Source: Haliclona indistincta (Eukaryota > Porifera > Demospongiae > Haplosclerida > Chalinidae). Taken from it: a DNA stretch of 64,000 nucleotides. A program made the position numbers and the translations under genes. This document shows positions 22,400 to 32,615 of this stretch, one piece after another. The notes below the pieces were generated by a model, which was not told the DNA's origin, made no database searches, and worked only from the letters and a program-made list of their open reading frames with translations. Position 1 is the first letter of the stretch; each line of letters begins with the position of its first letter. The DNA lies in the NCBI GenBank assembly GCA_964017065.1, contig OZ024789.1, forward strand, positions 8,126,191 through 8,190,190, read 5' to 3'.

Positions 22400-24634
22400 A
22401 TGGATATTCTGCCCCTTCTGTTTGGCTTTCTCATTGCTTGTTTTCATCTTGGAGCTACCACCAGTTGTCCAAACTCTACCGCTAATGGAGACACCAAGCC
22501 ATTGTACTTGCCAGTATTATTGGCTAACTATTCATTGGAATTAGTTGAAAGTGAATTTTTAGCAGCCACTATAGCACAAGAGGAGATTAACAATCGCAAT
22601 GACATCCTTCCTGGCTATCATATTGAGTTGATCAAAGAAAAAATTGAAGTTTGCTCATCATCTCAAGCAGGAATTGCTCTGAATAAGCTGGTTCATCACA
22701 CAGTGAGTCCACCATGCCGTCCTGTTGTTGCAGTCATGGGATTGGTTTGCTCATCACAAACTTCACTACTGTCTCCTGTGGCTGGTCATAAAGGATTCGA
22801 CCTCATACAACTGTCAATAGCGTCTTCTCCAATATTTGAAAGACAAATTGACCATTTTCCTCACTTGTGGCGGTTCGTAGGAGCAGCCACTGTCTACTCT
22901 GACACAGTACTAGCAATAATGGATCAGTTCAACTGGACAAGAGTAGGTATAGTCTACAATGTGGACTCATCATTGTACTCAGAGCTTGCTAAAGACATAG
23001 AACAGAGAATCAAACTATCAGGCAACAAGTCGGTAGCATTCAGCTTGGGAATAAGAGGAACTAAACCGTATTATCTAGATACAGTGATTTCAAACATCAA
23101 GTCTACAGAAACAGGCATACTTGTTGACCTTCTTGATTTAACCCAAGCAAAAGCTTTAATGTTATCAGCTTATCATCATGGGCTGACATACCCATACTAC
23201 ACATGGATACATGTTGTAAAACGGCCAATTTGGCTCATTCACAGACTGGGCAAGTCAACCTTCTACACACACTCTCGTGGACATCTTTTTCTGTATACAA
23301 CCGTTTCTACTAATAATGAATACAAAATGAAGTACCTTTCGCAATGGAAACATCTCAATATCACCACTAGCTCACATAAATATGTACACACTACTGACTA
23401 CAACATAGTATGGGCTATAGCACTGGCTGTGAATAATTCTCTCTCAGAACTAAAGAACAGAAACCTCTCCATTGATAACTACACTATCGGACAGCCTGAG
23501 ATCACTGCTGTGATTGAAAAGAATTTGAAGAATGTGAAATTTCAAGGAGCCAGCGGTTGGATTGAGTTCAATCAGTATCGCAGTGTGTCTATCCCAATGA
23601 GAGTGTACTTGGTATTGGAAAATGAAACATACAAACAAGTTCGTTTATACGATCCTCTTCATCCGTTTGACTTTCATCTTGATATAAACTCTAGTGATCT
23701 TCCAAGTGACACAGTACCTCGAGTGTATGAGTACATTCTCATCCCTCTCCCTGTGGCCATTGTGCTGTACATTCTCACTGGTGGTGTCATCATCTTCACT
23801 ACAATACAACTCATCCTTTACCTCTGCTACAGACGTCATAAGGTTATCAAGGCCACCAGTCCCTTACTCAGCCTGCTCATGTTTGCTGGATGCTACCTGT
23901 TTTGTGCTGCTGCTATTCAACTCAATACATTAGGTAGCTTTGTTCTCTCACCTGAAACATTTACTGCAATGGCAACTACCTACTACACACTCATCATAAA
24001 TGGGATCAGTCTAATACTCATCACTCTCTTTATCAAACTATTGCGAGTCTTTCGTATTTTCAAATGCTGGAGCAAGGATCTCGGTAAACAGTGGAATAAT
24101 CATCCACTCTTTCTAGCAGTTCTCTCACTATCGGTTATTCCTAACATATGTCTTGCTGTTCTACTTGTTCTGAAACCACCTACTCTCTCTTCTTACTATT
24201 ATAAATTCTTCAGAGGCAATCTTCCATTGATTGAGATCCACACTAGAATTGAACCAACCAGCAATCGTGCTTTCTTAATTGTTGCAGCTATATACGCTAC
24301 TGCGCTTCTTACGTTAGTGTTCTATATGGGTATTCGTATCCGTAAGGTAAAAATCAAGAACTTCAACAGTACTGGTCAAGTATACTTGTTACTGGCAGTC
24401 ATGGAAATCGTTATATGGCTCGCCATTTCCATTGTCATCATCTTCCTAGTGAGAGAGCAGGAACCAATAGCAAGTGCAGTAATGGTGACTCTATTCCTCA
24501 TCTTTGTCACAGCTTGTCAGTTGATCCTCTTCTTTCCAAAGATATTCACTGCTATGTTTGGTGGAAAGTTTCCCAAAGCAACATCTTGTTTCACAAAGGT
24601 GTTAGCAACTATTGTGAAGATCGTGTTTTCTTAA
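22400..24634 (+). CDS. GABA-B-like class C GPCR (receptor 1), intronless
   Basis: Single-exon gene of 744 aa. A signal peptide (LPLLFGFLIACFHLGATTSC) is followed by a Venus-flytrap ligand-binding domain (about residues 30-420; EEINNRNDILPGYHIELI and FNWTRVGIVYN are typical of the GABA-B receptor branch). No cysteine-rich linker follows, as in GABA-B receptors and unlike mGlu or taste receptors. The seven-helix domain spans about 445-720 (LILYLCYRRHKVIKATSP, FIKLLRVFRIFKCW, FYMGIRIRKVKIKNFN). The C-tail is only about 25 residues and lacks the coiled coil and ER-retention signal of vertebrate GABA-B subunits. It is part of a tandem array. GABA itself is not proven as ligand. Confidence 0.9.
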   Translation: MDILPLLFGFLIACFHLGATTSCPNSTANGDTKPLYLPVLLANYSLELVESEFLAATIAQEEINNRNDILPGYHIELIKEKIEVCSSSQAGIALNKLVHHTVSPPCRPVVAVMGLVCSSQTSLLSPVAGHKGFDLIQLSIASSPIFERQIDHFPHLWRFVGAATVYSDTVLAIMDQFNWTRVGIVYNVDSSLYSELAKDIEQRIKLSGNKSVAFSLGIRGTKPYYLDTVISNIKSTETGILVDLLDLTQAKALMLSAYHHGLTYPYYTWIHVVKRPIWLIHRLGKSTFYTHSRGHLFLYTTVSTNNEYKMKYLSQWKHLNITTSSHKYVHTTDYNIVWAIALAVNNSLSELKNRNLSIDNYTIGQPEITAVIEKNLKNVKFQGASGWIEFNQYRSVSIPMRVYLVLENETYKQVRLYDPLHPFDFHLDINSSDLPSDTVPRVYEYILIPLPVAIVLYILTGGVIIFTTIQLILYLCYRRHKVIKATSPLLSLLMFAGCYLFCAAAIQLNTLGSFVLSPETFTAMATTYYTLIINGISLILITLFIKLLRVFRIFKCWSKDLGKQWNNHPLFLAVLSLSVIPNICLAVLLVLKPPTLSSYYYKFFRGNLPLIEIHTRIEPTSNRAFLIVAAIYATALLTLVFYMGIRIRKVKIKNFNSTGQVYLLLAVMEIVIWLAISIVIIFLVREQEPIASAVMVTLFLIFVTACQLILFFPKIFTAMFGGKFPKATSCFTKVLATIVKIVFS

Positions 24635-25500
24635 TCATGCATCAAATAGTTTGCAGGCTCTTCCATGTTGGTTATAGTTAATTTATCTGTTTTGTAACCA
24701 TGTGTTTCTCTTCCTCTATCTTTAGTTAGCACTTGTTCAGTTCATTATAAATAGAACTCTTTTGGTGTGTGTTTTACTTCTGTTTCGTTCTGTGCCATTC
24801 CGTGTTATTATAATCTTGAGTTCAGTAGAACCCGTTTCACTGCGAACGTAACTGCTAACATTCCATAGAGATAATCATTGTAATTCGTTTAAGTTTGAAT
24901 AATTCTGTATTAGCTTTGAAAAGTATTTGTGCATTTTCAATTCAAGAAGATGGTAATAGATGTTTTCTTTAATAATAAGTGCGTATAAATGTGCTTGATT
25001 GTTATTCTATGCATAAATAATGATTGTCGCATACAGCTATAATGGTAATTCTAAAACTGCTGAAGCTATGCTCATTTTTGTGTATGAAAAAATCAGTAGA
25101 AGCGACAGTCAACATAGTCAACAGCTCATCATATGTAACCATTTGTAGGACCATGCAAGACTGTATGGATCTGCACCAAAATCACTTTTAATGTTGAAGG
25201 TGATGACAAGCATTGAATTTACACTTCACTAAATTTAAGTTTGACAAAGAACTACAGTCTAATTAGTTAATCTTGTATTTATCATTCAACATCAAAGCGG
25301 TCTAATTAATAGTACTATACTAATTTTGGTGTAAGCACTTTTCCAGTGAGAGTGAGACGCTCGTTGATCTCACCGTAATATATTTCACTCCTCTTTGAGT
25401 CGATGCCACATTGCTTGTCCAAAATTATTCAACATCCCCATTGCCCCCTCATACAAAACTTCTTGATTAGATCCGGCTCACACATACCTGTATCAAAATA
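24635..25500. other. Receptor array spacer 1, first part
   Basis: Non-coding spacer downstream of receptor 1. From about 24950 it matches the spacer at 29845-29930 plus 31315-31740, showing that gene and spacer were duplicated together. No independent gene seen. Confidence 0.7.
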
Positions 25501-25505
25501 ATTAA

Positions 25506-25871
25506 AGAAAATTAAAAAGATTTCTATCGAAATCAAAAGGATGTAGGGTTGTGAAATCTACCACTGGTTCACAATGTAAAGAAACAAGGAACAAGCATGG
25601 AATGGTAACACGATTGACTTGCTAACAGACCATAGATCCCTACATCAGTGGCTGCTGTGGTTCACCTAGTTGCTTTGTCTGCTACATGACACCTGACGTG
25701 CATTCAGCTTGTGCACAGCCACTGATGTAGGGATCTACATTGTATGGTCTGTTAGCAAGTCAATCGTGTTACCATTCCATGTTTGTTCCTTGTTACTTTA
25801 CATTGTGAACCAGTGGTAGATTTCACAACCCTACATCCTTTTGATTTCGATAGAAATCTTTTTAATTTTCT
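25506..25871. mobile_element. Foldback MITE, second copy
   Basis: 366 bases with the same AGAAAATTAAAAAG ends and internal inverted blocks as 21336-21723. It is part of a larger segment (about 25500-26685) that is absent from the equivalent place in spacer 2 (near 31742), so it marks an insertion after the receptor duplication. Confidence 0.8.
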
Positions 25872-26690
25872 TGTTTGTGTCCTTTTAGTGCAATGCAGTT
25901 CATTGCACGTACTGAGCCGTCTTTGTTTCCACCATTGGTTTAGTTTTCCTGTTGTTGATGGCTTTTATAATTTATTATTAAACATTTTAAACTTGTACAT
26001 GTAGCTCGCCGTAATATATATGTAGCTCGCCTACGCATACGAGCCCCGCCCACACTAGTTTGTAGACCTGTACGGCGGTTATAATTATCTGGCAAGCGCA
26101 GAATGGTGATCCTATACGAGCTTATCGTTCTTCGAAGACTCCAGACAGTTATGTGTTGTCCGTGATCCATACAGCGCGGAGATACTCAAGCTAGTGCTTG
26201 ATCACGTGCGCTAACCACTGCTTGGTCACGTGCGTATTGCGCAATCACAATAATGGCGTCTAACACAGCTGACAATGGATCACGATCGAGAAATCGCGGA
26301 ATTTATATCGCCGTTTCGCCAAAAACAAAGTTCGAAAGGCACTTGCCAGGAGAATTTCACGACTGTTCGTGGGTGTTTTGGTCTCGGCACTGCTCGTGTA
26401 AAGGCGCTAGGCGCGCTGAAGAAAGAAGAAGAAAACGAAGATGACGAAACTCGATTTTCACCGTTTCCAGGTTCGTCACTTTAGTAACAATTTCGAGCAA
26501 TCTCCTTACTACTGTAAGATGGGGCAACGCCAGATAGCAGATTTAGGCGGCGTATCTTTGGACGTATAAAATTCAACACCAGGCGAAATATCAGCGTTTG
26601 AACGCTAATACATTGTATGTAGCCGCCATCTTGTTTTTCCGTTCAACCCTACATAGGGAGGCACTACCGTGCCTCCCTAATAGTCCCATG
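25872..26690. other. Inserted segment with GC-rich, exon-like patch
   Basis: Remainder of the segment missing from spacer 2. From 26030 to 26520 it is richer in GC and CpG than its surroundings and holds two CACGTG boxes (near 26203 and 26226). A frame follows, ATG at 26275 (MDHDREIAEF...), 69 codons, with an acidic end. It looks like a promoter plus first exon but no downstream exon was found, so I do not call a gene. The segment ends near a GGGAGGCAC...GTGCCTCCC hairpin (about 26658-26679). Confidence 0.4.
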
Positions 26691-27411
26691 CAGAATTGTC
26701 TGATAACACCATGACCTTGATCACAGTATACCTGCTACAAAATTAATAATGTGAAATATTTTATACAGAAATGCACATGCTGTGCAAGATGTGGAGTCAT
26801 CGTTACACATTGATAAAGGTGATGATATAATTACATTGTTGTTGAAGGTGATGACGAGCATAATTATATTCTACACTTCAGTGTAGTTTGATGCAAAGGA
26901 CTACAGTCCAATCAGGGAATCTATGAAACCAAATTATCACATTTATCACTCAACATCAAGGCAGATAGTACTAAAGTATAATAATTATTATCGGTATTAT
27001 ACTTCAGGTGTCCACATTTCAGATTTTTTATGTATTTGTAAGCTGTACATTACTTAAGAGGGTGCGTATGGGAGTGCTCATCTTTAAACTATAATTATTT
27101 TCTCTCCGCCACACTTGCCACTTTTAGAAAAATTTATATACAAAATGTTTGTATCATAACACCGTTCAATAGACTAAAGGGTAGTGAGATAACACATTAT
27201 TTGAAGTGGGTAAAATGTGAGGTTAGTTCGAGAGCAACAGGTAAAGAAAGACAGATGCATGAAATTAAGTGACAATGCCGGACATTCTGAATGTTTGATC
27301 AATGATTTAACTATAATATATTTATAGGAAATTAATGAGCACCTACTTCACAGCATACATCATGATGAGTCATTTACACATTGATAAAGGTGATGGTAAT
27401 GTACACAATAC

Positions 27412-27449
27412 CTTGTCATAGCAACGGTGACTTGGATATGCTATATAAA
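27412..27449 (+). promoter_or_regulatory. X-box-like motif and TATA box of receptor 2
   Basis: CTTGTCATAGCAAC at 27412-27425 and TATATAAA at 27442-27449, in the same arrangement as receptors 1 and 3. The promoter looks intact although the gene behind it is broken. Confidence 0.5.
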
Positions 27450-27485
27450 GCAAGTAATGCAGTATAGCCAACTAGTGATAGTTGA

Positions 27486-29749
27486 ATGAAAATGAAAATT
27501 TGGTCAGTGGTGCAGCTCTTCCTTCTCATTGCTTGCTTTCATCTTGGAGCTACCACCAGTTGTCCAAACTCTACTGCTAATGGAGAAACCAAGCCATTGT
27601 ACTTGCTGGTATTGTTAGCAAATTTTTTTCCCCGAGCGGTTGAAAGTGCCTTATTACCAGCCATTATTGCTCAAGAGGAGATCAACAATCGCAGTGACAT
27701 CCTTCCTGGCTATCATATTGAGCTGATCAGAGATACAATTGAAATTTGTTCATCATCTGAAGCAGGTATTGGTCTGAATAAACTGGTCAAACACACAGTG
27801 AGTCCACCATATGCCGTCCTGTTGTTGCAGTCATGGGACTGGAGTGTTCATCACAAACTTCACTACTGTCTCCTGTGGCTGGTCATGAAGGATTTGACCT
27901 CATACAATTGTCCAAAGCCTCTTCTCCAATATTTGAAAGACAAATCGATCATTTTCCTCACCTGTGGCGGTTTAGTACAGCTGCCACTGTCTACTCTGAC
28001 ACGGTACTAGCCATAATGGATCAGTTTAACTGGACAAGAGTAGGTATAGTCTACAGTGTCGTTTCATCATTGTACTCAGAGCTTGCTAAAGATATAGAAC
28101 AGAGAATCAAACAATCAGGCAACAAGTCGGTAGCATTCAGCTTGGGAATAAGAGGAACTAAAGCGTATTGTCTAGATGCAGTGATTTCAAATATAAAGTC
28201 TAAAGAGACAGGTGTACTTGTTACACTTCTTAGTTATAGACAAACATTAGCTCTAATGAAACAAGCTTACAATCATGGACTGATCTATCCACACTACACA
28301 TGGATACAAGTTGCTAGGCATCCATTGTTGCTTAGTTCAAATGTATTTCAATTTCGAGGAAATATTTTGCTTTATGCATACAAATGCTATAGAAAACCTT
28401 ATATTGTTTCAAACAAAACATTTACTGAGTATGAAAAGGAATTCCGTGCACAATGGCAGAAAATACCACTGCTCAATAACAGCTCACCTAAATTTATACA
28501 GACATCTAACTATGATCAAGTGTGGGCCATAGCACTGCATGGCTTTGAATAATTCTCTCTCAGAACTAAAGAACAGAAACCTCTCCATTGATAACTACAC
28601 TATTGGACAGCCTGAGATTACAGCTGTGATTGAAGAACAATTGAAGAATCTGAGATTTCAAGGAGCTGGTGGTTGGATTGAGTTCAATCGGTATTGCAGT
28701 ATATCTACTTCAATTGAAGTGTTCTGGATACTAGAAAATGAAACTTACAAACAAATTGGAATATACAATCCTCTTTATCCATTTGATTTTCATGTCAATA
28801 TAAAGTCTACCGATCTTCCAAGTGACACAGTACCTCGAGTGTATGAGTACATTCTCATCCCTCTCCCTGTGACCATTGTGCTGTACATTCTCACTGGTGG
28901 TGTCATCATCTTCACAACAATACAACTCATCCTTTACCTCTGCTACAGATGTCATAAGGTTATCAAGGCCACCAGTCCCTTGCTCAGCCTGCTCATGTTT
29001 GCTGGATGTTACCTGTTTTGTGCTACCGCTATTCAACTCAATACATTAGGTAGCTTTGTTCTCTCACCAGAAACATTTACTGCAATGGCAATTGCTAATT
29101 TTACATTCATCATAAACGGGATCAGTCTAATACTCATCACTCTATTCATTAAACTATTGCGAGTTTATCGCATTTTCAAATGCTGGAGCAAAGATCTCGG
29201 TAAACAGTGGAACAATCTACCACTCATTTTAATAGTTCTCTCACTATCGATTATTCCTAACACTCTTCTTGCTGTTCTACTTGCTCTAAAGCCACCTACT
29301 CACTTTTCTTACTACTATAAATTCTTCAGAGGCAATCTTCCATTGATTGAGATCCACACTAGAATTGAACCAACTAGTAATTATGCTTTCTTAGTTGTTG
29401 CAGCTATATACACTACTGCGCTTCTTACATTAGTGTTTTATATGGGTATTCGTATCCGTAACGTGAAAATCAAGAACTTCAACAGTACTGGTCAAGTATA
29501 CTTGTTACTGGCAGTCATGGAAATCGTTAATGGCTCGCCATTTCTATTGTCATCATCTTCCTAGTGAGAGAGCAGGAATCAATAGCAAGTGCAGTAATGG
29601 TGACTCTATTCCTCATTTTCGTCACAGCTTTCCAGTTGATCCTCTTCTTCCCAAAGATATTCACTGCTATGTTTGGTGGAAAGTTCCCCAAAGCATCATC
29701 TTGTTTCACAAAGGTGTTGGCAACTATTGTGAAGATCATGTTTTCTTAA
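27486..29749 (+). pseudogene. GABA-B-like class C GPCR (receptor 2), three frameshifts
   Basis: Aligned by eye to receptor 3 (32616), this copy is collinear from signal peptide to last helix but has three length changes. There are two extra bases in the ligand domain at about 27811 (CCACCATATGCC against CCACCATGCC). There are four extra bases (CATG) at about 28537, before LNNSLSELKN. One base is missing at about 29529 in the second-last helix. Each breaks the frame, leaving separate open stretches 27486-28010, 27833-28552, 28539-29564 and 29564-29749. The rest is highly conserved and the end matches receptors 1 and 3. Either a young pseudogene or, less likely, three assembly errors. Confidence 0.85.
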
Positions 29750-30107
29750 ACATGCATGAAATAGTTTGCAGGCTCTTCCATAGAGATAATCATTGTAATT
29801 ATTAGAATTATTAGCTTCAGTATTAATATTTTGCGCATTTTCTATTCATGAAGATGGTAACAGATGTATTCTTTAATAATAAGTGCGACTAAATGTGCTT
29901 GATTGTTGTTATATGCATAATGATTGTTGCATGATTCAGCGTAGACTTTTGGACTGGATGTGATGTAAGAAGCTTCATGGGATGTACCGTGCACTTTATT
30001 AGTCAGAACGAGCTCAAAAGTCATATGATTTTTTTCGTTGAGGTCCCACCTCCGCATACTTCAGAGGTAGTAAAGAGTTGTTTTGAAGATGAATTAGATA
30101 ATTTGGC

Positions 30108-31159
30108 ATTATGTGTTTCAGGATGGTGACAGACAATGCCTCAAACATGAAGCATGCTTTCGAGACCGCGGTTGAGAGTAATGATGAGGATGAGGAAGAT
30201 GAGGCCGAGATGGATACATTACAACAATGGACAGTGAATCCTTTGAAGGTTGGATTGGTTGTGCTGCCCATCAAATACAGTTGGTTGTCAATGATGGGTA
30301 TAATGAGCTGAAAGCCTATCGCCGAGTACAGGCTGTATTTGCTAAAGCTAGAGCAGTATCTTGCCTTTCTCGAAAATCTAGTCATTTTGGCTTTTCCCTG
30401 GCACTGAAAATTCCTGTACCAAACGATACACGTTGGAATTCTCACTTTCTACTTCATAAACACATTTTGAAGCACTATGATAACATTATATAGTGAATCT
30501 CTACAGAAAGTCAATAAGAGCGAGTTGATGATCTCAAGCACGCAACGCGGCACAGAGAAGTCCTTTCTCTCATATAGTTGATGTAATGATTCCAGTTGTG
30601 GACTCACTCGAAAATGCATTAATTCAAGTTAACAGAGATAATGCAGCAGTTAATGCATTGTGTGAGCGTCTTCAATATTTGCTTTCTTCTGACATCCATC
30701 AAGCTGCGGCTGCACTAGACCCAAGGGCGAAGTTCTCATTTACAGATCATCAGAGGCCAAGCAAGGAGTTTGTATTGAGCCTCCACCCATGCCAACATAT
30801 GCATCCACTTCGACTTCAAGTGTTAGTGTCCCTGCACCACCAGCTAAAAGAAGCCCCGATTACTGGAGTTTTGTAGTACTTCTGATGATGAAGCTAGTGC
30901 ACTTGCTTTGAATTACATAAACACAGAACTGCAGAGTTACTTTGAGCAGCCAAGATTGGATGCAGACCCCAATGAATTTTGGACACAACAAAGAAAACAC
31001 CACTTTCAATGCTGGCCCTACAACTGCTTTCGGTTCCGTGTAGTTCTGCACCTGTCGAGAGACTTTTTTTCGAAAGCTGGTATCATCTTAAATCAGCGAC
31101 GTACCCAGACTGGAAGCAAGAAACTGGAGAAACTAATTTTTTTTGAAATAAATACATAA
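30108..31159 (+). pseudogene. Degraded hAT-type transposase
   Basis: Broken open segments carry hAT landmarks in the right order: VTDNASNMKHAF (catalytic-domain block), CAAHQIQLVVNDG, NDTRWNSHF, ALDPRAKF and a C-terminal dimerisation-like region with NEFW and FFSKAGIILNQRR. The frame changes several times and stops occur (for example after 30490 and about 30545), so no active enzyme is encoded. It interrupts the receptor spacer: the flanking sequence at 29845-29930 continues at about 31315 as in spacer 1. A shared TGCATGATT at 29928 and 31303 might be the remains of a target duplication, but inverted ends were not found. Confidence 0.7.
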
Positions 31160-31314
31160 TAAAAGAATTTTTTGGAGAAAAGGAGATGATTTGTAAAAAC
31201 ACTTAGTAGATATAGATACATGAAAAATTGAAAGTAATACAAGTATACACAAAGAAAAATGAAAATACAAGTAGATAAAAAATAGAGTAGATGTGCAATG
31301 TCTGCATGATTGCA

Positions 31315-32541
31315 ATAGTGATACAGCTATATGGTAATTCTAAATTGCTTTATTTGTGTGTGAAAAGGTCAGTGAAAGCGACAGTCAACATAGTCAACAG
31401 CTCATCATATGAAACCATGCAAGACTGCACCAAAATCACTTTTAATGTTGAAGGTGATGACAAGCACTGAATTTACACTTCACTAAATTTAAGTTGGACA
31501 AAGAACTACAGTCTAATTAGTTAATATAATCTTTCATATATCATTCAACATCAAAGCAGTCTAATTTAATAGTACTATACTAATTTTGGTGTAAGCATTT
31601 TGCCAGTGAGAGTGAGACGCTCGTTGATCTCACCGTAATCTATTTCACTCCGCTTTGAGACAATGCTACATTGCTTGTCCAAAATTATTCAACATACCAC
31701 GTACAAAACTTCTAGATTTCTCACACATACCTGTATCAAATAATAATTATAGTCCCATGCAGAATTTTAAGACTTTAGGTTATTGGATTACGGCAAAGCA
31801 GTACTTAACTCGAGAGCATGCAATAGGCACAAGAGCTTAAGACCATAGATGCATGTCTGATAACACCATGACTTTGATCACAGTATACCTGCTACAAAAT
31901 TAATGATGTGTAACTTTTATACGGAAGTGCACATGCTATGCAAGATGTGGAGTCATTTACACACTGATAAAGGTGATGATAATTTACACAACAACCTTTC
32001 CATAGAAACAGTTACTTGGATATGCTATATTGATGTTGAAGGTGATGACAAGCAGAATTATAATTATAATCTACACTTCACGCTATAGTTTGATACAAAG
32101 GACTACAGTGCAATTAGTGAATCTATGAAACCAAATTATCATATTTATCACTCAACATCAAGGCAGATAGCACTAAAGTATATTATCTTTCAGGTGTCCG
32201 TATTTATGTATTTGTAAGCAGTACATTGCTTTTGCTAAGAGGGTGCATATGGGGGTGCTCGTTCTTAAACTATATTTTCTTTCCTCCACACTTTTCCACT
32301 TTTAGGAAAATTCTCAGACAAATAATTTGTATAATAACACCGTTCAATAGACTAAAAGCTAGTGAGATAACACATTATTTGAAGTGGGTAAAATATGAGC
32401 TTAGTTCGAGAACAACAGGTAAAGATGAAAGTGACAATGACCTTCCGAATGTTTGATCAATGATTTAACTTTATATAGGAATGCATGCACCTACTTCAGT
32501 CATTTACACATTGAAAAAGGTGATGATAATTTACACAATAC
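31315..32541. other. Receptor array spacer 2
   Basis: Matches spacer 1 (24990-25500, then 26690-27411) with small indels. No coding sequence seen. Confidence 0.7.
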
Positions 32542-32579
32542 CTTGTCATAGCAACGGTGACTTGGATATGCTATATAAA
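32542..32579 (+). promoter_or_regulatory. X-box-like motif and TATA box of receptor 3
   Basis: CTTGTCATAGCAAC at 32542-32555 and TATATAAA at 32572-32579, followed 36 bases later by the start codon. Confidence 0.5.
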
Positions 32580-32615
32580 GCAAGCCATCCAGTATAGCCA
32601 ACTAGTGAAAGTTGA

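Noticed and set aside
26253..26484. Small gene candidate in the GC-rich patch
   Set aside because: Plausible first exon but no second exon, no family match; kept only as an observation.
30014..30445. Minus-strand 143-codon frame
   Set aside because: Shadow of the hAT transposase remnant on the plus strand.
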